NCBI RefSeq assembly: GCF_013364215.1
Contig: NZ_CP054923.1
Span: 4,588,001 to 4,652,000 of the forward strand
From: Verrucosispora sp. NA02020
GTDB taxonomy: Bacteria; Actinomycetota; Actinomycetes; Mycobacteriales; Micromonosporaceae
DNA: 64,000 nucleotides
Reading direction: 5' to 3'
Shown: positions 46,928 to 54,903 of the stretch, piece by piece
How the letters are laid out: each line of letters opens with the position of its first letter
How positions within the stretch are numbered: position 1 is the first letter of the stretch
Program-made: the position numbers and the translations under genes
The notes under the pieces: model-generated
Databases searched by the model: none
Seen by the model: the letters and a program-made list of their open reading frames with translations, nothing else
Told to the model about the DNA's origin: nothing

Positions 46928-48229
46928 TCAGCGGGCGTGGCTCGGCAGCTCCGGCGACTCGCTCTCCAGCGGCACCGCGTCGGCGGGGATCAGACCCAGC
47001 TGCGCCGCCGAGCGGGGCAACGCGGCGTCGAGCAGCCAGTCCGCGCTGACCCGGGCCCGGTTGCCCGGCATGGCCAACAGGTGGTAGCCACGCGTCACGG
47101 CCTTCGCCGGCAGACCCGACAACGGCACCTTGAGCGGGTTCGCCGCCGCCTGCTTGCCGCCGAGGTCGACCACCCACCCGAGGTCATGGTGCTTGTACGG
47201 CCGACGCCGCCCCTTCCCGTAGGAGGCGGCGATGTTGTGCGCGGCGAGTTTGCCCTGCCGCTGGGCGTGCTGGGCGGTCATCGTGCAGATCTCGCCGGGC
47301 CGGGTCAGGTCGGGCACGGCGGCGGCGTCACCACAGGCGAACACCTCGGGGAAGCCGGGCACGTTGAGGTACTCGTCGACGACCAGCCGCCCCTTCTCGG
47401 TCCGCAGGCCCAGTTGCGCCACGAAGGGGTCGGGACGGACGCCGACGCACCAGATCAGCGAGCAGGTCGGCACGTACTCCCCGTCGGTGAGGGTGACCCC
47501 GTCGGAGGTGGCGACCGCCACCGAGGTGCCCATCCGCACGTCCACGCCACGTCGGCGCAGCACCCGGTCGGCGGTACGGGACATCCGCCGGTCCAACTCG
47601 GGCAGCACCCGGGGCGCGACGTCCAGCAGCATCCACTTCGGGCGGATCGGCAACCGGGGACGCTGGGCGGTCAACTCGTCGGTGAAGAGCTGCCCGTGTG
47701 CGGCCACCTCGGTCCCGGTGTAACCGGCGCCGACCACCACGAACGTGGCCCGCGCCCGCTGCTCGGCCGGGTCCTCGGCCTGCTCGGCCAACTCGATCTG
47801 ACGGACCACGTGGTCGTGCAGGTAGAGCGCCTCGGGCAGGCCCCGGAACCCGTGCGCGTACTCGGTCACCCCGGGAATGGGCAGCAGCTTGTTCACGCTG
47901 CCGACGGCGAGGATCAGCCGGTCGTACGCCAGCCGGTTGCGCTCGCCCTCGGGCTGGGTGAAGCCGACCCACCGGTTCTGCAGGTCGACGTGGTCCGCCT
48001 CGCCGATGACCACCCGGACCCCGTTCAGCGTGCCGGTCAGCGGCACCGCGATCCGACCCGGCTCCACCACGCCGGCGGCCACCTCGGGCAGCAGCGGCAG
48101 ATAGAGGAAGTAGTCGGTCGAGTTCAGCAGGACGATCTCGGCCCGGTCGCGGGCCAGCCGGCTCAGCGTCTTCGCCGCGTGGTACCCGGCGAAACCGGCC
48201 CCCACGATCACCACACGAGGCTTCGTCAT
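46928..48229 (-). CDS. NDH-2-like FAD-dependent oxidoreductase
   Basis: A 433-residue flavoprotein with the FAD-binding GxGxxG in VVIVGAGFAGYHAAKTLSRL, the NAD-binding VVVGAGYTGTEVAAHGQLF near 165 and the FAD-site EVFACGDAAAVPD near 300. The length and the C-terminal amphipathic region suit type II NADH dehydrogenase. It probably passes electrons from NADH to the quinone pool at the membrane face. Fourth gene of an operon, 48 bases after the zinc-ribbon gene. Confidence 0.88.
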   Translation of the reverse strand: MTKPRVVIVGAGFAGYHAAKTLSRLARDRAEIVLLNSTDYFLYLPLLPEVAAGVVEPGRIAVPLTGTLNGVRVVIGEADHVDLQNRWVGFTQPEGERNRLAYDRLILAVGSVNKLLPIPGVTEYAHGFRGLPEALYLHDHVVRQIELAEQAEDPAEQRARATFVVVGAGYTGTEVAAHGQLFTDELTAQRPRLPIRPKWMLLDVAPRVLPELDRRMSRTADRVLRRRGVDVRMGTSVAVATSDGVTLTDGEYVPTCSLIWCVGVRPDPFVAQLGLRTEKGRLVVDEYLNVPGFPEVFACGDAAAVPDLTRPGEICTMTAQHAQRQGKLAAHNIAASYGKGRRRPYKHHDLGWVVDLGGKQAAANPLKVPLSGLPAKAVTRGYHLLAMPGNRARVSADWLLDAALPRSAAQLGLIPADAVPLESESPELPSHAR

Positions 48230-48277
48230 TCCGGGCCCGTTCCCACCCCGCAGGCCGACAAACGTCGCCCCGCCGAC

Positions 48278-48565
48278 CTATCGGCGCAACGTCCGGTCCG
48301 GCGGCATCGGGAACTGGAGGAACGTAGCGCCCCGCAGGTCCAGCCAGGCCCGGTCCGGCGCGCGGACCAGCCGCAGCATCACGTCCGCGCAGGCCGGACA
48401 GCGGGCCACCAGCCCCGGCGCGTGCGAGTAGACCCGCAGTCCGGCCATCGGGCCGGCGGTGCCGCAGTGGGCGCAGCGGCCGGTGGCCGTGCTCAGGTCC
48501 ACCGCGAACACCTCCCCCAGCGGACCGTCGAGCATGTTCCCGTCCACGTACGGCAGGGCGGTCAT
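48278..48565 (-). CDS. DUF6510-like zinc-ribbon protein (95 aa)
   Basis: Contains two CxxC pairs, CAHC (residue 31 region) and CPAC (near 57), which should bind one zinc ion, and the opening YVDGNMLDGPLGEVFAVD. Small proteins of this form regularly follow the molybdopterin oxidoreductase/ferredoxin-reductase pair seen here. ATG 48565 follows GAGAGGAGCC. It starts 12 bases after the reductase stop. Function unknown. Confidence 0.8.
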   Translation of the reverse strand: MTALPYVDGNMLDGPLGEVFAVDLSTATGRCAHCGTAGPMAGLRVYSHAPGLVARCPACADVMLRLVRAPDRAWLDLRGATFLQFPMPPDRTLRR

Positions 48566-48577
48566 CCGCGGCTCCTC

Positions 48578-49312
48578 TCAGCCGGTCGGGCCGAAACGTT
48601 CGGTGCGTACCTGTCGGGCCGGGTGACCCAGGCCGACGAGCAGGTCGGAGACGGTCTCCACGAAGCCGGTCGGTCCGCAGACGTAGACCAGCGGCGTCAG
48701 CTCCGGCGGCCACCCGTGCGTGTTGACGTCGGCGAGGCCGAGGCGGTGCGGCTCGCCCGACCAGCCGTCCGGAGCCTCGCGGGTGTAGACGTAGGCGACG
48801 TCCAGGCCCGCGTCGTCGCGGACCCGTCGCCGCAGTTCGTCGGCGTAGAACACGTCGGTGGGCGTGCGGACGGAGTAGATCAGCCGGAACGGGGTGCGGC
48901 TGCCGGCGGCCCGTCGGGCGCGGATCATCGCCATCAGCGGCACCACACCCGAACCACCGGCGACCAGCAGCACCGGGTCGGTCTGCGTGGGCCGCCAGAC
49001 GAACCAGCCGCCGACCGGGCCCCGGACCTCGATCGGGTCACCCTCGCGGTAGCCGTCCACCAGGAACGGCGACACCTCGCCGTCGGGCACCCGCTGCACG
49101 GTGACCTCGATCCGGTCGCCGTCGGCCGGCGCGGCCAGCGAGTACGACCGGGCGGCCTGGTATCCGTCGGGTGCGGTCAGCCGCAGGTCGACGTGCTGTC
49201 CGGGTACGTGGGCGGTCCAGCCCGGCACCTGGAGCACCAGGGTGTGCGCGCTGGGCGTCTCGACCCGGCGGTGCACCAACCGGGCCGGCTGCCACCGCAT
49301 CCGCCCGCTCAA
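48578..49312 (-). CDS. FAD/NAD(P)-binding ferredoxin-reductase-type oxidoreductase
   Basis: The 244-residue protein has an FAD-binding barrel with RSYSLAAPADG (flavin-binding RxYS) and an NAD(P)-binding domain with LLVAGGSGVVPLMAMIRARR and the C-terminal VYVCGPTGFVETV. No 2Fe-2S domain. It should shuttle electrons between NAD(P)H and a partner, plausibly the molybdopterin protein encoded just before it. TTG 49312 overlaps the upstream stop (TTGA); ATG 49300 is the alternative. Confidence 0.85.
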   Translation of the reverse strand: MSGRMRWQPARLVHRRVETPSAHTLVLQVPGWTAHVPGQHVDLRLTAPDGYQAARSYSLAAPADGDRIEVTVQRVPDGEVSPFLVDGYREGDPIEVRGPVGGWFVWRPTQTDPVLLVAGGSGVVPLMAMIRARRAAGSRTPFRLIYSVRTPTDVFYADELRRRVRDDAGLDVAYVYTREAPDGWSGEPHRLGLADVNTHGWPPELTPLVYVCGPTGFVETVSDLLVGLGHPARQVRTERFGPTG

Positions 49313-49908
49313 TCGCCCTGGTACCGCTGCTCACGCCACGGATCCCCGTAGTCGTGATAGCCGGCGGTCTCCCAGAAGCCGGGGGTGTCCTCCAGGCCCA
49401 GCCGGATGCCGCGCACCCACTTGGCGGACTTCCAGAAGTACAGGTGCGGCACCAGCAGTCGGGCCGGACCGCCGTGCTCGGCGGGCAGTTCGGCGTCGTC
49501 GTACGTGTGCACCAGCCAGGCCCGACCGTCCATCAGGTCCTCCAGCGGCAGGTTGGTGCTGTAGCCGCCGTAGGAGTGGGCGAGGGCGTAGTCGGCGGCG
49601 GTGTCCACCCCGTCGAGCAGGGTGTCCAGCGAGACGCCCTGCCAGCTGGTGCCGAGCTTCGACCAGCGGGTGACGCAGTGGATGTCGACCGTCGGGGTCT
49701 CCTGCGGCAACGCCATCATCTCGGCCCAGGACCAGCGGTACTCCGCGCCGGTCTCGGTGGTGATCACGAATTCCCAGCTCTCGCGCGGCACCTTCGGTGT
49801 GGGGCCGGCGGAGAGCACGGGGAAGTCGGGTGTCAGGTACTGACCGGGTGGCAGGTCCGGCGCTTCGGAGCGTGGCCGGCCCTGGAAGCCGGGCGTGACG
49901 ATACCCAC
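49309..49908 (-). CDS. Molybdopterin-dependent sulfite-oxidase-like protein
   Basis: The 199-residue soluble protein has the oxidoreductase molybdopterin-binding fold. The Cys ligand to molybdenum is in VDIHCVTRWSKLGTSWQGVS near residue 95, with conserved LVPHLYFWKSAKWVRGI and a C-terminal GYHDYGDPW. It is the cytoplasmic single-domain type, without Tat signal or membrane partner. GTG 49908 is chosen; upstream codons run into the divergent-looking end of the TerC gene. First gene of the operon. Confidence 0.88.
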   Translation of the reverse strand: MGIVTPGFQGRPRSEAPDLPPGQYLTPDFPVLSAGPTPKVPRESWEFVITTETGAEYRWSWAEMMALPQETPTVDIHCVTRWSKLGTSWQGVSLDTLLDGVDTAADYALAHSYGGYSTNLPLEDLMDGRAWLVHTYDDAELPAEHGGPARLLVPHLYFWKSAKWVRGIRLGLEDTPGFWETAGYHDYGDPWREQRYQGD

Positions 49909-49948
49909 CGCACAGTCGTACCACGCCCGGCTCCGCCATGGGGGCGGG

Positions 49949-51685
49949 TCACTTCCGTTCGGTGACGACCTCCTTGGAGCCCGGCACCACGTTGCGGGTG
50001 GCACGCAGGCTGGTGATCGTCACGACCGTCAGCACACCGATGATGACCAGCAACGACGCCACGGTCGGGATCTCCGGCACGCCTTCCCAGACGCCGTGCG
50101 CCCAGTGCAGACCGAGTTTGACGCCGATGAACGCCAGGATCACGGCGAGGCCGTAGCTGAGGTGGACCAGGCGGCTCAGCGCGGCGTGCAGCACGAAGTA
50201 GAGCGCCCGCAGACCCAGCAGCGCGAAGGCGTTGGTGGCGAAGACGAGGTACGGGTCCTCGGTGATGCCGTAGACCGCCGGGACCGAGTCCACCGCGAAG
50301 ACCGCATCGGCGGCGAAGACCGCCACCACCACCAGCGCCAGCGGCGTGAGCGCACGCCGACCGTCGACCCGCACGACCATCTTGGTGCCGTGGTACTCCT
50401 GGACCACCGGCATGAACCGACGCAGCAGCCGCACCGACCGCATGTTGCCGATGTCCACCGTCTGCTCGTGCCCGGTGAACGCGTCGCGCAGCAGCTTCGC
50501 GGCGGTGAACAACAGGATCAACGCGAAGATCAGAAATGCGAAGTCCAGCGTCTGCAACGCCGCCGCGCCCAACGCGATGAAAATGCTCCGCAGCACCAGC
50601 GCGCCGGTGATGCCGAAGAGCAGCACCCGCTGCGCCAGCTCGGTCGGCACCGCGAACGCCGCCAACAACAGCATCCGTTCGGTGACGACCTCCTTGGAGC
50701 CCGGCACCACGTTGCGGGTGGCACGCAGGCTGGTGATCGTCACGACCGTCAGCACACCGATGATGACCAGCAACGACGCCACGGTCGGGATCTCCGGCAC
50801 GCCTTCCCAGACGCCGTGCGCCCAGTGCAGACCGAGTTTGACGCCGATGAACGCCAGGATCACGGCGAGGCCGTAGCTGAGGTGGACCAGGCGGCTCAGC
50901 GCGGCGTGCAGCACGAAGTAGAGCGCCCGCAGACCCAGCAGCGCGAAGGCGTTGGTGGCGAAGACGAGGTACGGGTCCTCGGTGATGCCGTAGACCGCCG
51001 GGACCGAGTCCACCGCGAAGACCGCATCGGCGGCGAAGACCGCCACCACCACCAGCGCCAGCGGCGTGAGCGCACGCCGACCGTCGACCCGCACGACCAT
51101 CTTGGTGCCGTGGTACTCCTGGACCACCGGCATGAACCGACGCAGCAGCCGCACCGACCGCATGTTGCCGATGTCCACCGTCTGCTCGTGCCCGGTGAAC
51201 GCGTCGCGCAGCAGCTTCGCGGCGGTGAACAACAGGATCAACGCGAAGATCAGAAATGCGAAGTCCAGCGTCTGCAACGCCGCCGCGCCCAACGCGATGA
51301 AAATGCTCCGCAGCACCAGCGCGCCGGTGATGCCGAAGAGCAGCACCCGCTGCGCCAGCTCGGTCGGCACCGCGAACGCCGCCAACAACAGCATGAAGAC
51401 GAACAGGTTGTCCACCGACAGCGACTTCTCGACCAGATAGCCGGTCAGGTAGTGGACGCCCGGCTCGGAGCCGAACTCGGACCACACCCAGGCGCCGAAG
51501 GTCAACGGCAGAGCGATGTAGAAGGCCGACCAGCCCAGCGCTTCCTTCAGTGACACGCGGTGCGGGCGGTGGGTGACCGCGAAGTCGAGCACCAGCAGGG
51601 CCAGCACCCCGACGATCGTCGCCGTCCAGAGCAGCGGCGTGCCTACGGAGTGGAGTTCACCGGCGGAGTAAGACAATTCGGGCAT
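49949..51685 (-). CDS. TerC-family membrane protein with exact internal duplication
   Basis: The 578-residue product contains a full TerC protein (about residues 1-330: WSEFGSEPGVHYLTGYLVEK, SVDNLFVFMLLLAAFAVPTE, AADAVFAVDSVPAVYGITED with the conserved Asp residues) followed in frame, after VVTER, by a second copy starting at MLLLAAFAVPTE. The unit is exactly 720 bp and both copies look identical. TerC/YkoY proteins export Mn2+ or supply metal to exported enzymes. ATG 51685 follows GAGGAAGG. The duplicated form would have about 13 membrane segments; either the protein is unusual or the sequence is misassembled. Confidence 0.75.
   Translation of the reverse strand: MPELSYSAGELHSVGTPLLWTATIVGVLALLVLDFAVTHRPHRVSLKEALGWSAFYIALPLTFGAWVWSEFGSEPGVHYLTGYLVEKSLSVDNLFVFMLLLAAFAVPTELAQRVLLFGITGALVLRSIFIALGAAALQTLDFAFLIFALILLFTAAKLLRDAFTGHEQTVDIGNMRSVRLLRRFMPVVQEYHGTKMVVRVDGRRALTPLALVVVAVFAADAVFAVDSVPAVYGITEDPYLVFATNAFALLGLRALYFVLHAALSRLVHLSYGLAVILAFIGVKLGLHWAHGVWEGVPEIPTVASLLVIIGVLTVVTITSLRATRNVVPGSKEVVTERMLLLAAFAVPTELAQRVLLFGITGALVLRSIFIALGAAALQTLDFAFLIFALILLFTAAKLLRDAFTGHEQTVDIGNMRSVRLLRRFMPVVQEYHGTKMVVRVDGRRALTPLALVVVAVFAADAVFAVDSVPAVYGITEDPYLVFATNAFALLGLRALYFVLHAALSRLVHLSYGLAVILAFIGVKLGLHWAHGVWEGVPEIPTVASLLVIIGVLTVVTITSLRATRNVVPGSKEVVTERK
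49955..51394. repeat. Tandem 720-bp direct duplication inside the TerC gene
   Basis: Unit 1 is 49955-50674 and unit 2 is 50675-51394. They match line for line with no difference seen by eye. A third, nearly identical unit is at 53637-54356 in the second TerC gene, with two visible differences (AACAAC versus AGCAGC). Confidence 0.95.
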
Positions 51686-51693
51686 GGGCCTTC

Positions 51694-51822
51694 CTCGAAC
51701 ACCGTGCATGTTCGAGGTCTCCTTCACCCACGTTTCGTGGGCAACCACCCGAGGCACACCCGGGGTGCGCCGTACTGACCGGTATGGTTCGTGGGAAGTA
51801 CTCCCCTCGTACGGCCAAGGTT
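51694..51822 (-). promoter_or_regulatory. yybP-ykoY-type manganese riboswitch leader of TerC gene 1
   Basis: The minus-strand leader contains GAGGGGAGTACTTCCC near the 5' end, a GTCAGTACGGC segment, GC-rich helices, and GGGTGAAGGAGACC at the 3' end. These are hallmarks of the yybP-ykoY Mn2+ riboswitch, which commonly precedes TerC-type genes. The following hairpin CTCGAACA/TGTTCGAG (51694-51716) runs into the ribosome site GAGGAAGG, so translation control is likely. A -10 like TAACCT lies just upstream. Confidence 0.75.
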
Positions 51823-52141
51823 AGGACAGGCCGCCCCGGGCCGCCAGGCGTCGGCGCGCGGCGCGCCGGTGCGGCGGGGTCCCACCCACTCCGTGCGAGG
51901 TGGGCGGCACCGCCCGGGGCACGACCGTGGCGGAGATCACCGAGGACGTCGTCCCACGTCACCGACAGCGATTCGCCTGGACAGGGCGGACAGGAGCGCC
52001 GGCACGCCCACCGCCGGGGGCGTGCGGTGGCGACCGGTATGGCCTGGACCACGCCAGGCGGCCTTGTCGGCGTACTCGGCCCGTCCGCCGGGTAGCTACG
52101 AAACTTTGCACCGAACCAGCACCACCCACGGAGGTGATCGG
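51823..52141. other. Intergenic region upstream of mgtE
   Basis: About 319 bases between the riboswitch promoter and mgtE. Open frames here are Arg/Pro-rich shadows. The plus-strand mgtE promoter should lie here; no magnesium M-box or other leader RNA was recognised. Confidence 0.4.
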
Positions 52142-53470
52142 ATGACCGGGACGTTGCAGCAGCTCGTCGCCCGCAACGACCTCGAGATGATCCGTGGGTG
52201 GCTGGACAGCAGACCGCCCTACGAGATCGCCGACGAACTCGCCCGACTCGACGCGGTCGCCGCCGGGGTGCCGTTCCGGCTTCTCGACAAGGACCCGGCA
52301 CTCGCCGTCTTCGAGGAACTGGACCCCGTGGACCAGCAGCGCATCCTGGTGGGGCTGCGCGACCAGGCGTTCCACGAGCTGGTCGAGGAGATGGACCCGG
52401 ACGACCGGGCCCGCATGCTCACCGAGGCGCCGGCCAAGGTGGCCCGCCGCGTCCTGGCCGGGCTGTCGCCGCGCGAGCGGCAGATGACCGCCGAACTGCT
52501 CGGTTACCCGCCCGGCTCGGTCGGGCAGATCATGACGCCGGAGGCGGTCGCGCTGCCCCGGCAGGTCACCGCCGCCGAGGCGCTCGACGTGGTGCGGCGC
52601 AAGGGCGCCGAGGCCGAGACCGTGTACGTGTTGCCGGTGGTCGACCCGGGCCGCCGCCTGGTCGGCGTCGTGGAGCTGCGGGACCTGGTGCTGAGTGACG
52701 CTGACGTACCCGTGGCCGACCTGGTGGACACCCACGTCTTCCGGGCCCGCGCCACCGACCCGGCCGAGGAGGCGGCCCGCCTGATGCGGGAGACCAACAC
52801 CCTCGCCCTGCCGGTCGTGGACAGCGAGGACCGTCTCGTCGGCCTGCTCACCATCGACGACGCGATGGAGATCATCGAGGCGGCCGACACCGAGGACGTG
52901 GCCCGTCAGGCCGGCACGGCACCCTGGCCCGGTCACTACATGGCGGTCAGCGTCTGGCGGTTGGCGCGTTCCCGGGCACCCTGGTTGCTGCTGCTCATCG
53001 TCGCCTCGGTGCTCACCGTCAACGTGCTCCAGGCGTTCGAGGCGACGCTGTCGCAGGTCACCGCGCTGGCCCTGTTCATCCCGCTGCTCGTGGGCACCGG
53101 CGGGAACGCGGGTGCCCAGGCCACCACATCGGCCGTACGCGCTCTCGCGCTCGGTGAGTTGCGCGGCTCGGACCTGCCAGCGGTGATCTGGCGGGAGTCC
53201 CGGGTCGGTCTGCTGCTCGGCGCGTTGCTGGCAGCGGTCGGCCTGGTCGTCGGCATCGTCGTGGTCGGCGGTGAGATCGCGTTGGTCGTCGGCATCTCGC
53301 TGGTGATCATCTGCGCCTGGGCCGCCACCGTCGGTGCCACCATGCCGCTGCTGGCGAAGCGGCTCCGGATCGACCCGGCGGTCGTCTCCGCACCGATGGT
53401 GACCACGCTCGTCGACGCCACCGGGCTGATCATCTACTTCGCCGTCGCCCACGTCGTCCTGACGTTCTGA
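52142..53470 (+). CDS. mgtE: MgtE-family magnesium transporter
   Basis: A 442-residue channel-type transporter. The N-terminal MgtE domain (about 1-120, LDPVDQQRILVGLRDQAFHE) is followed by two CBS domains (about 128-250; VVELRDLVLSDADVPVADLV and VDSEDRLVGLLTIDDAMEII) and five membrane helices, with the pore motif PLLVGTGGNAGAQATTSAVR near 320. ATG 52142 follows GGAGGTGATCG. It lies between two manganese-riboswitch-linked TerC genes, suggesting a divalent-metal homeostasis locus. Normal length. Confidence 0.95.
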   Translation: MTGTLQQLVARNDLEMIRGWLDSRPPYEIADELARLDAVAAGVPFRLLDKDPALAVFEELDPVDQQRILVGLRDQAFHELVEEMDPDDRARMLTEAPAKVARRVLAGLSPRERQMTAELLGYPPGSVGQIMTPEAVALPRQVTAAEALDVVRRKGAEAETVYVLPVVDPGRRLVGVVELRDLVLSDADVPVADLVDTHVFRARATDPAEEAARLMRETNTLALPVVDSEDRLVGLLTIDDAMEIIEAADTEDVARQAGTAPWPGHYMAVSVWRLARSRAPWLLLLIVASVLTVNVLQAFEATLSQVTALALFIPLLVGTGGNAGAQATTSAVRALALGELRGSDLPAVIWRESRVGLLLGALLAAVGLVVGIVVVGGEIALVVGISLVIICAWAATVGATMPLLAKRLRIDPAVVSAPMVTTLVDATGLIIYFAVAHVVLTF

Positions 53471-53501
53471 CCTGACCCCGCCGGCAGCCGTCCTCCGACC
53501 G

Positions 53502-53534
53502 CATCCGGCGGGCCCGTGGTGGGCCCGCCGGATG
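53502..53534. terminator. Perfect 14-bp hairpin between mgtE and TerC gene 2
   Basis: CATCCGGCGGGCCC (53502-53515) and GGGCCCGCCGGATG (53521-53534) flank a 5-base loop, 31 bases after the mgtE stop and 12 bases beyond the end of the convergent TerC gene. Confidence 0.85.
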
Positions 53535-53546
53535 TGTGGTGGTGGT

Positions 53547-54647
53547 TCAGCGTTGCAGGGTGATCAGCGTTGCAGGGTGAGTAGTCCGGGGCGGTAGGGC
53601 AGGAGGCCGTAGTCGCCGCCGGAGTTGGGTGAACGGCCGTTCGGTGACGACCTCCTTGGAGCCCGGCACCACGTTGCGGGTGGCACGCAGGCTGGTGATC
53701 GTCACGACCGTCAGCACACCGATGATGACCAGCAACGACGCCACGGTCGGGATCTCCGGCACGCCTTCCCAGACGCCGTGCGCCCAGTGCAGACCGAGTT
53801 TGACGCCGATGAACGCCAGGATCACGGCGAGGCCGTAGCTGAGGTGGACCAGGCGGCTCAGCGCGGCGTGCAGCACGAAGTAGAGCGCCCGCAGACCCAG
53901 CAGCGCGAAGGCGTTGGTGGCGAAGACGAGGTACGGGTCCTCGGTGATGCCGTAGACCGCCGGGACCGAGTCCACCGCGAAGACCGCATCGGCGGCGAAG
54001 ACCGCCACCACCACCAGCGCCAGCGGCGTGAGCGCACGCCGACCGTCGACCCGCACGACCATCTTGGTGCCGTGGTACTCCTGGACCACCGGCATGAACC
54101 GACGCAGCAGCCGCACCGACCGCATGTTGCCGATGTCCACCGTCTGCTCGTGCCCGGTGAACGCGTCGCGCAGCAGCTTCGCGGCGGTGAACAACAGGAT
54201 CAACGCGAAGATCAGAAATGCGAAGTCCAGCGTCTGCAACGCCGCCGCGCCCAACGCGATGAAAATGCTCCGCAGCACCAGCGCGCCGGTGATGCCGAAG
54301 AGCAGCACCCGCTGCGCCAGCTCGGTCGGCACCGCGAACGCCGCCAGCAGCAGCATGAAGACGAACAGGTTGTCCACCGACAGCGACTTCTCGACCAGGT
54401 AACCGGTCAGGTACTCGAAGCCCCGTTCCGAGCCGAACTCGGACCACACCCAGGCACCGAAGGCCAGCGGCAGCGCGATGTAGAAGGTCGACCAACCCAG
54501 TGCCTCCCGCAGGGACACCTCGTGGGGCTTGCGGGTCACCACGAAGTCGAGCACCAGCAGGGCCAGCACGCCCGCGATCGTCACCGCCCAGAGAGTGGGC
54601 GTACCCACCGACTGCAAACCGGCAGCAGCGTAGGACAATTCGGACAT
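53547..54647 (-). CDS. TerC-family membrane protein (second copy)
   Basis: The 366-residue protein has about seven membrane segments and conserved Asp-containing motifs (SVDNLFVFMLLLAAF, AADAVFAVDSVPAVYGITED). The first 90 residues differ from the first TerC gene at many positions, but from MLLLAAF to VVTER the DNA is almost identical over 720 bp. After VVTER the reading runs into an Arg/Pro-rich tail ending TLITLQR; another frame there reads NSGGDYGLLPYRPGLLTLQR, so the 3' end may be altered. ATG 54647 follows GAGGAGG. Preceded by a yybP-ykoY-type leader. Confidence 0.8.
   Translation of the reverse strand: MSELSYAAAGLQSVGTPTLWAVTIAGVLALLVLDFVVTRKPHEVSLREALGWSTFYIALPLAFGAWVWSEFGSERGFEYLTGYLVEKSLSVDNLFVFMLLLAAFAVPTELAQRVLLFGITGALVLRSIFIALGAAALQTLDFAFLIFALILLFTAAKLLRDAFTGHEQTVDIGNMRSVRLLRRFMPVVQEYHGTKMVVRVDGRRALTPLALVVVAVFAADAVFAVDSVPAVYGITEDPYLVFATNAFALLGLRALYFVLHAALSRLVHLSYGLAVILAFIGVKLGLHWAHGVWEGVPEIPTVASLLVIIGVLTVVTITSLRATRNVVPGSKEVVTERPFTQLRRRLRPPALPPRTTHPATLITLQR
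53637..54356. repeat. Third copy of the 720-bp TerC unit
   Basis: Same boundaries (CCGTTCGG to CAGCAT) and length as the two units at 49955-51394. The only visible differences are two bases near the end (54344-54350 region). Confidence 0.9.
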
Positions 54648-54654
54648 TGGGCCT

Positions 54655-54786
54655 CCTCGAACACCGTGTCATGTTCGAGGTCTCCTTCACCCACGTTTCG
54701 TGGGCAACCACCCGAGGCACACCCGGGGTGCGCCGTACTGACCGGTATGGTTCGTGGGAAGTACTCCCCTCGTACCGCCAAGGTTA
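54655..54786 (-). promoter_or_regulatory. yybP-ykoY-type manganese riboswitch leader of TerC gene 2
   Basis: Nearly identical to the leader of TerC gene 1: GAGGGGAGTACTTCCC, GTCAGTACGGC and GGGTGAAGGAGACC on the minus strand, then a CCTCGAACA/TGTTCGAGG hairpin (54655-54680) whose 3' arm merges with the ribosome site GAGGAGG. TAACCT upstream of the aptamer is a candidate -10. Confidence 0.75.
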
Positions 54787-54903
54787 GGACAGCCCGATCC
54801 GACCCGCCAGACGGGGGCTCCTGTCGGCGTGTACCGCGTCCGACCAGGCCGGAACCCGGAGTGACGATGCCGGTACCGGACCCGGACCCGAGCGCCTATC
54901 GTG

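Noticed and set aside
51823..52141. Magnesium M-box or other leader RNA before mgtE
   Set aside because: No conserved M-box segments were seen; the sequence is featureless GC-rich DNA.
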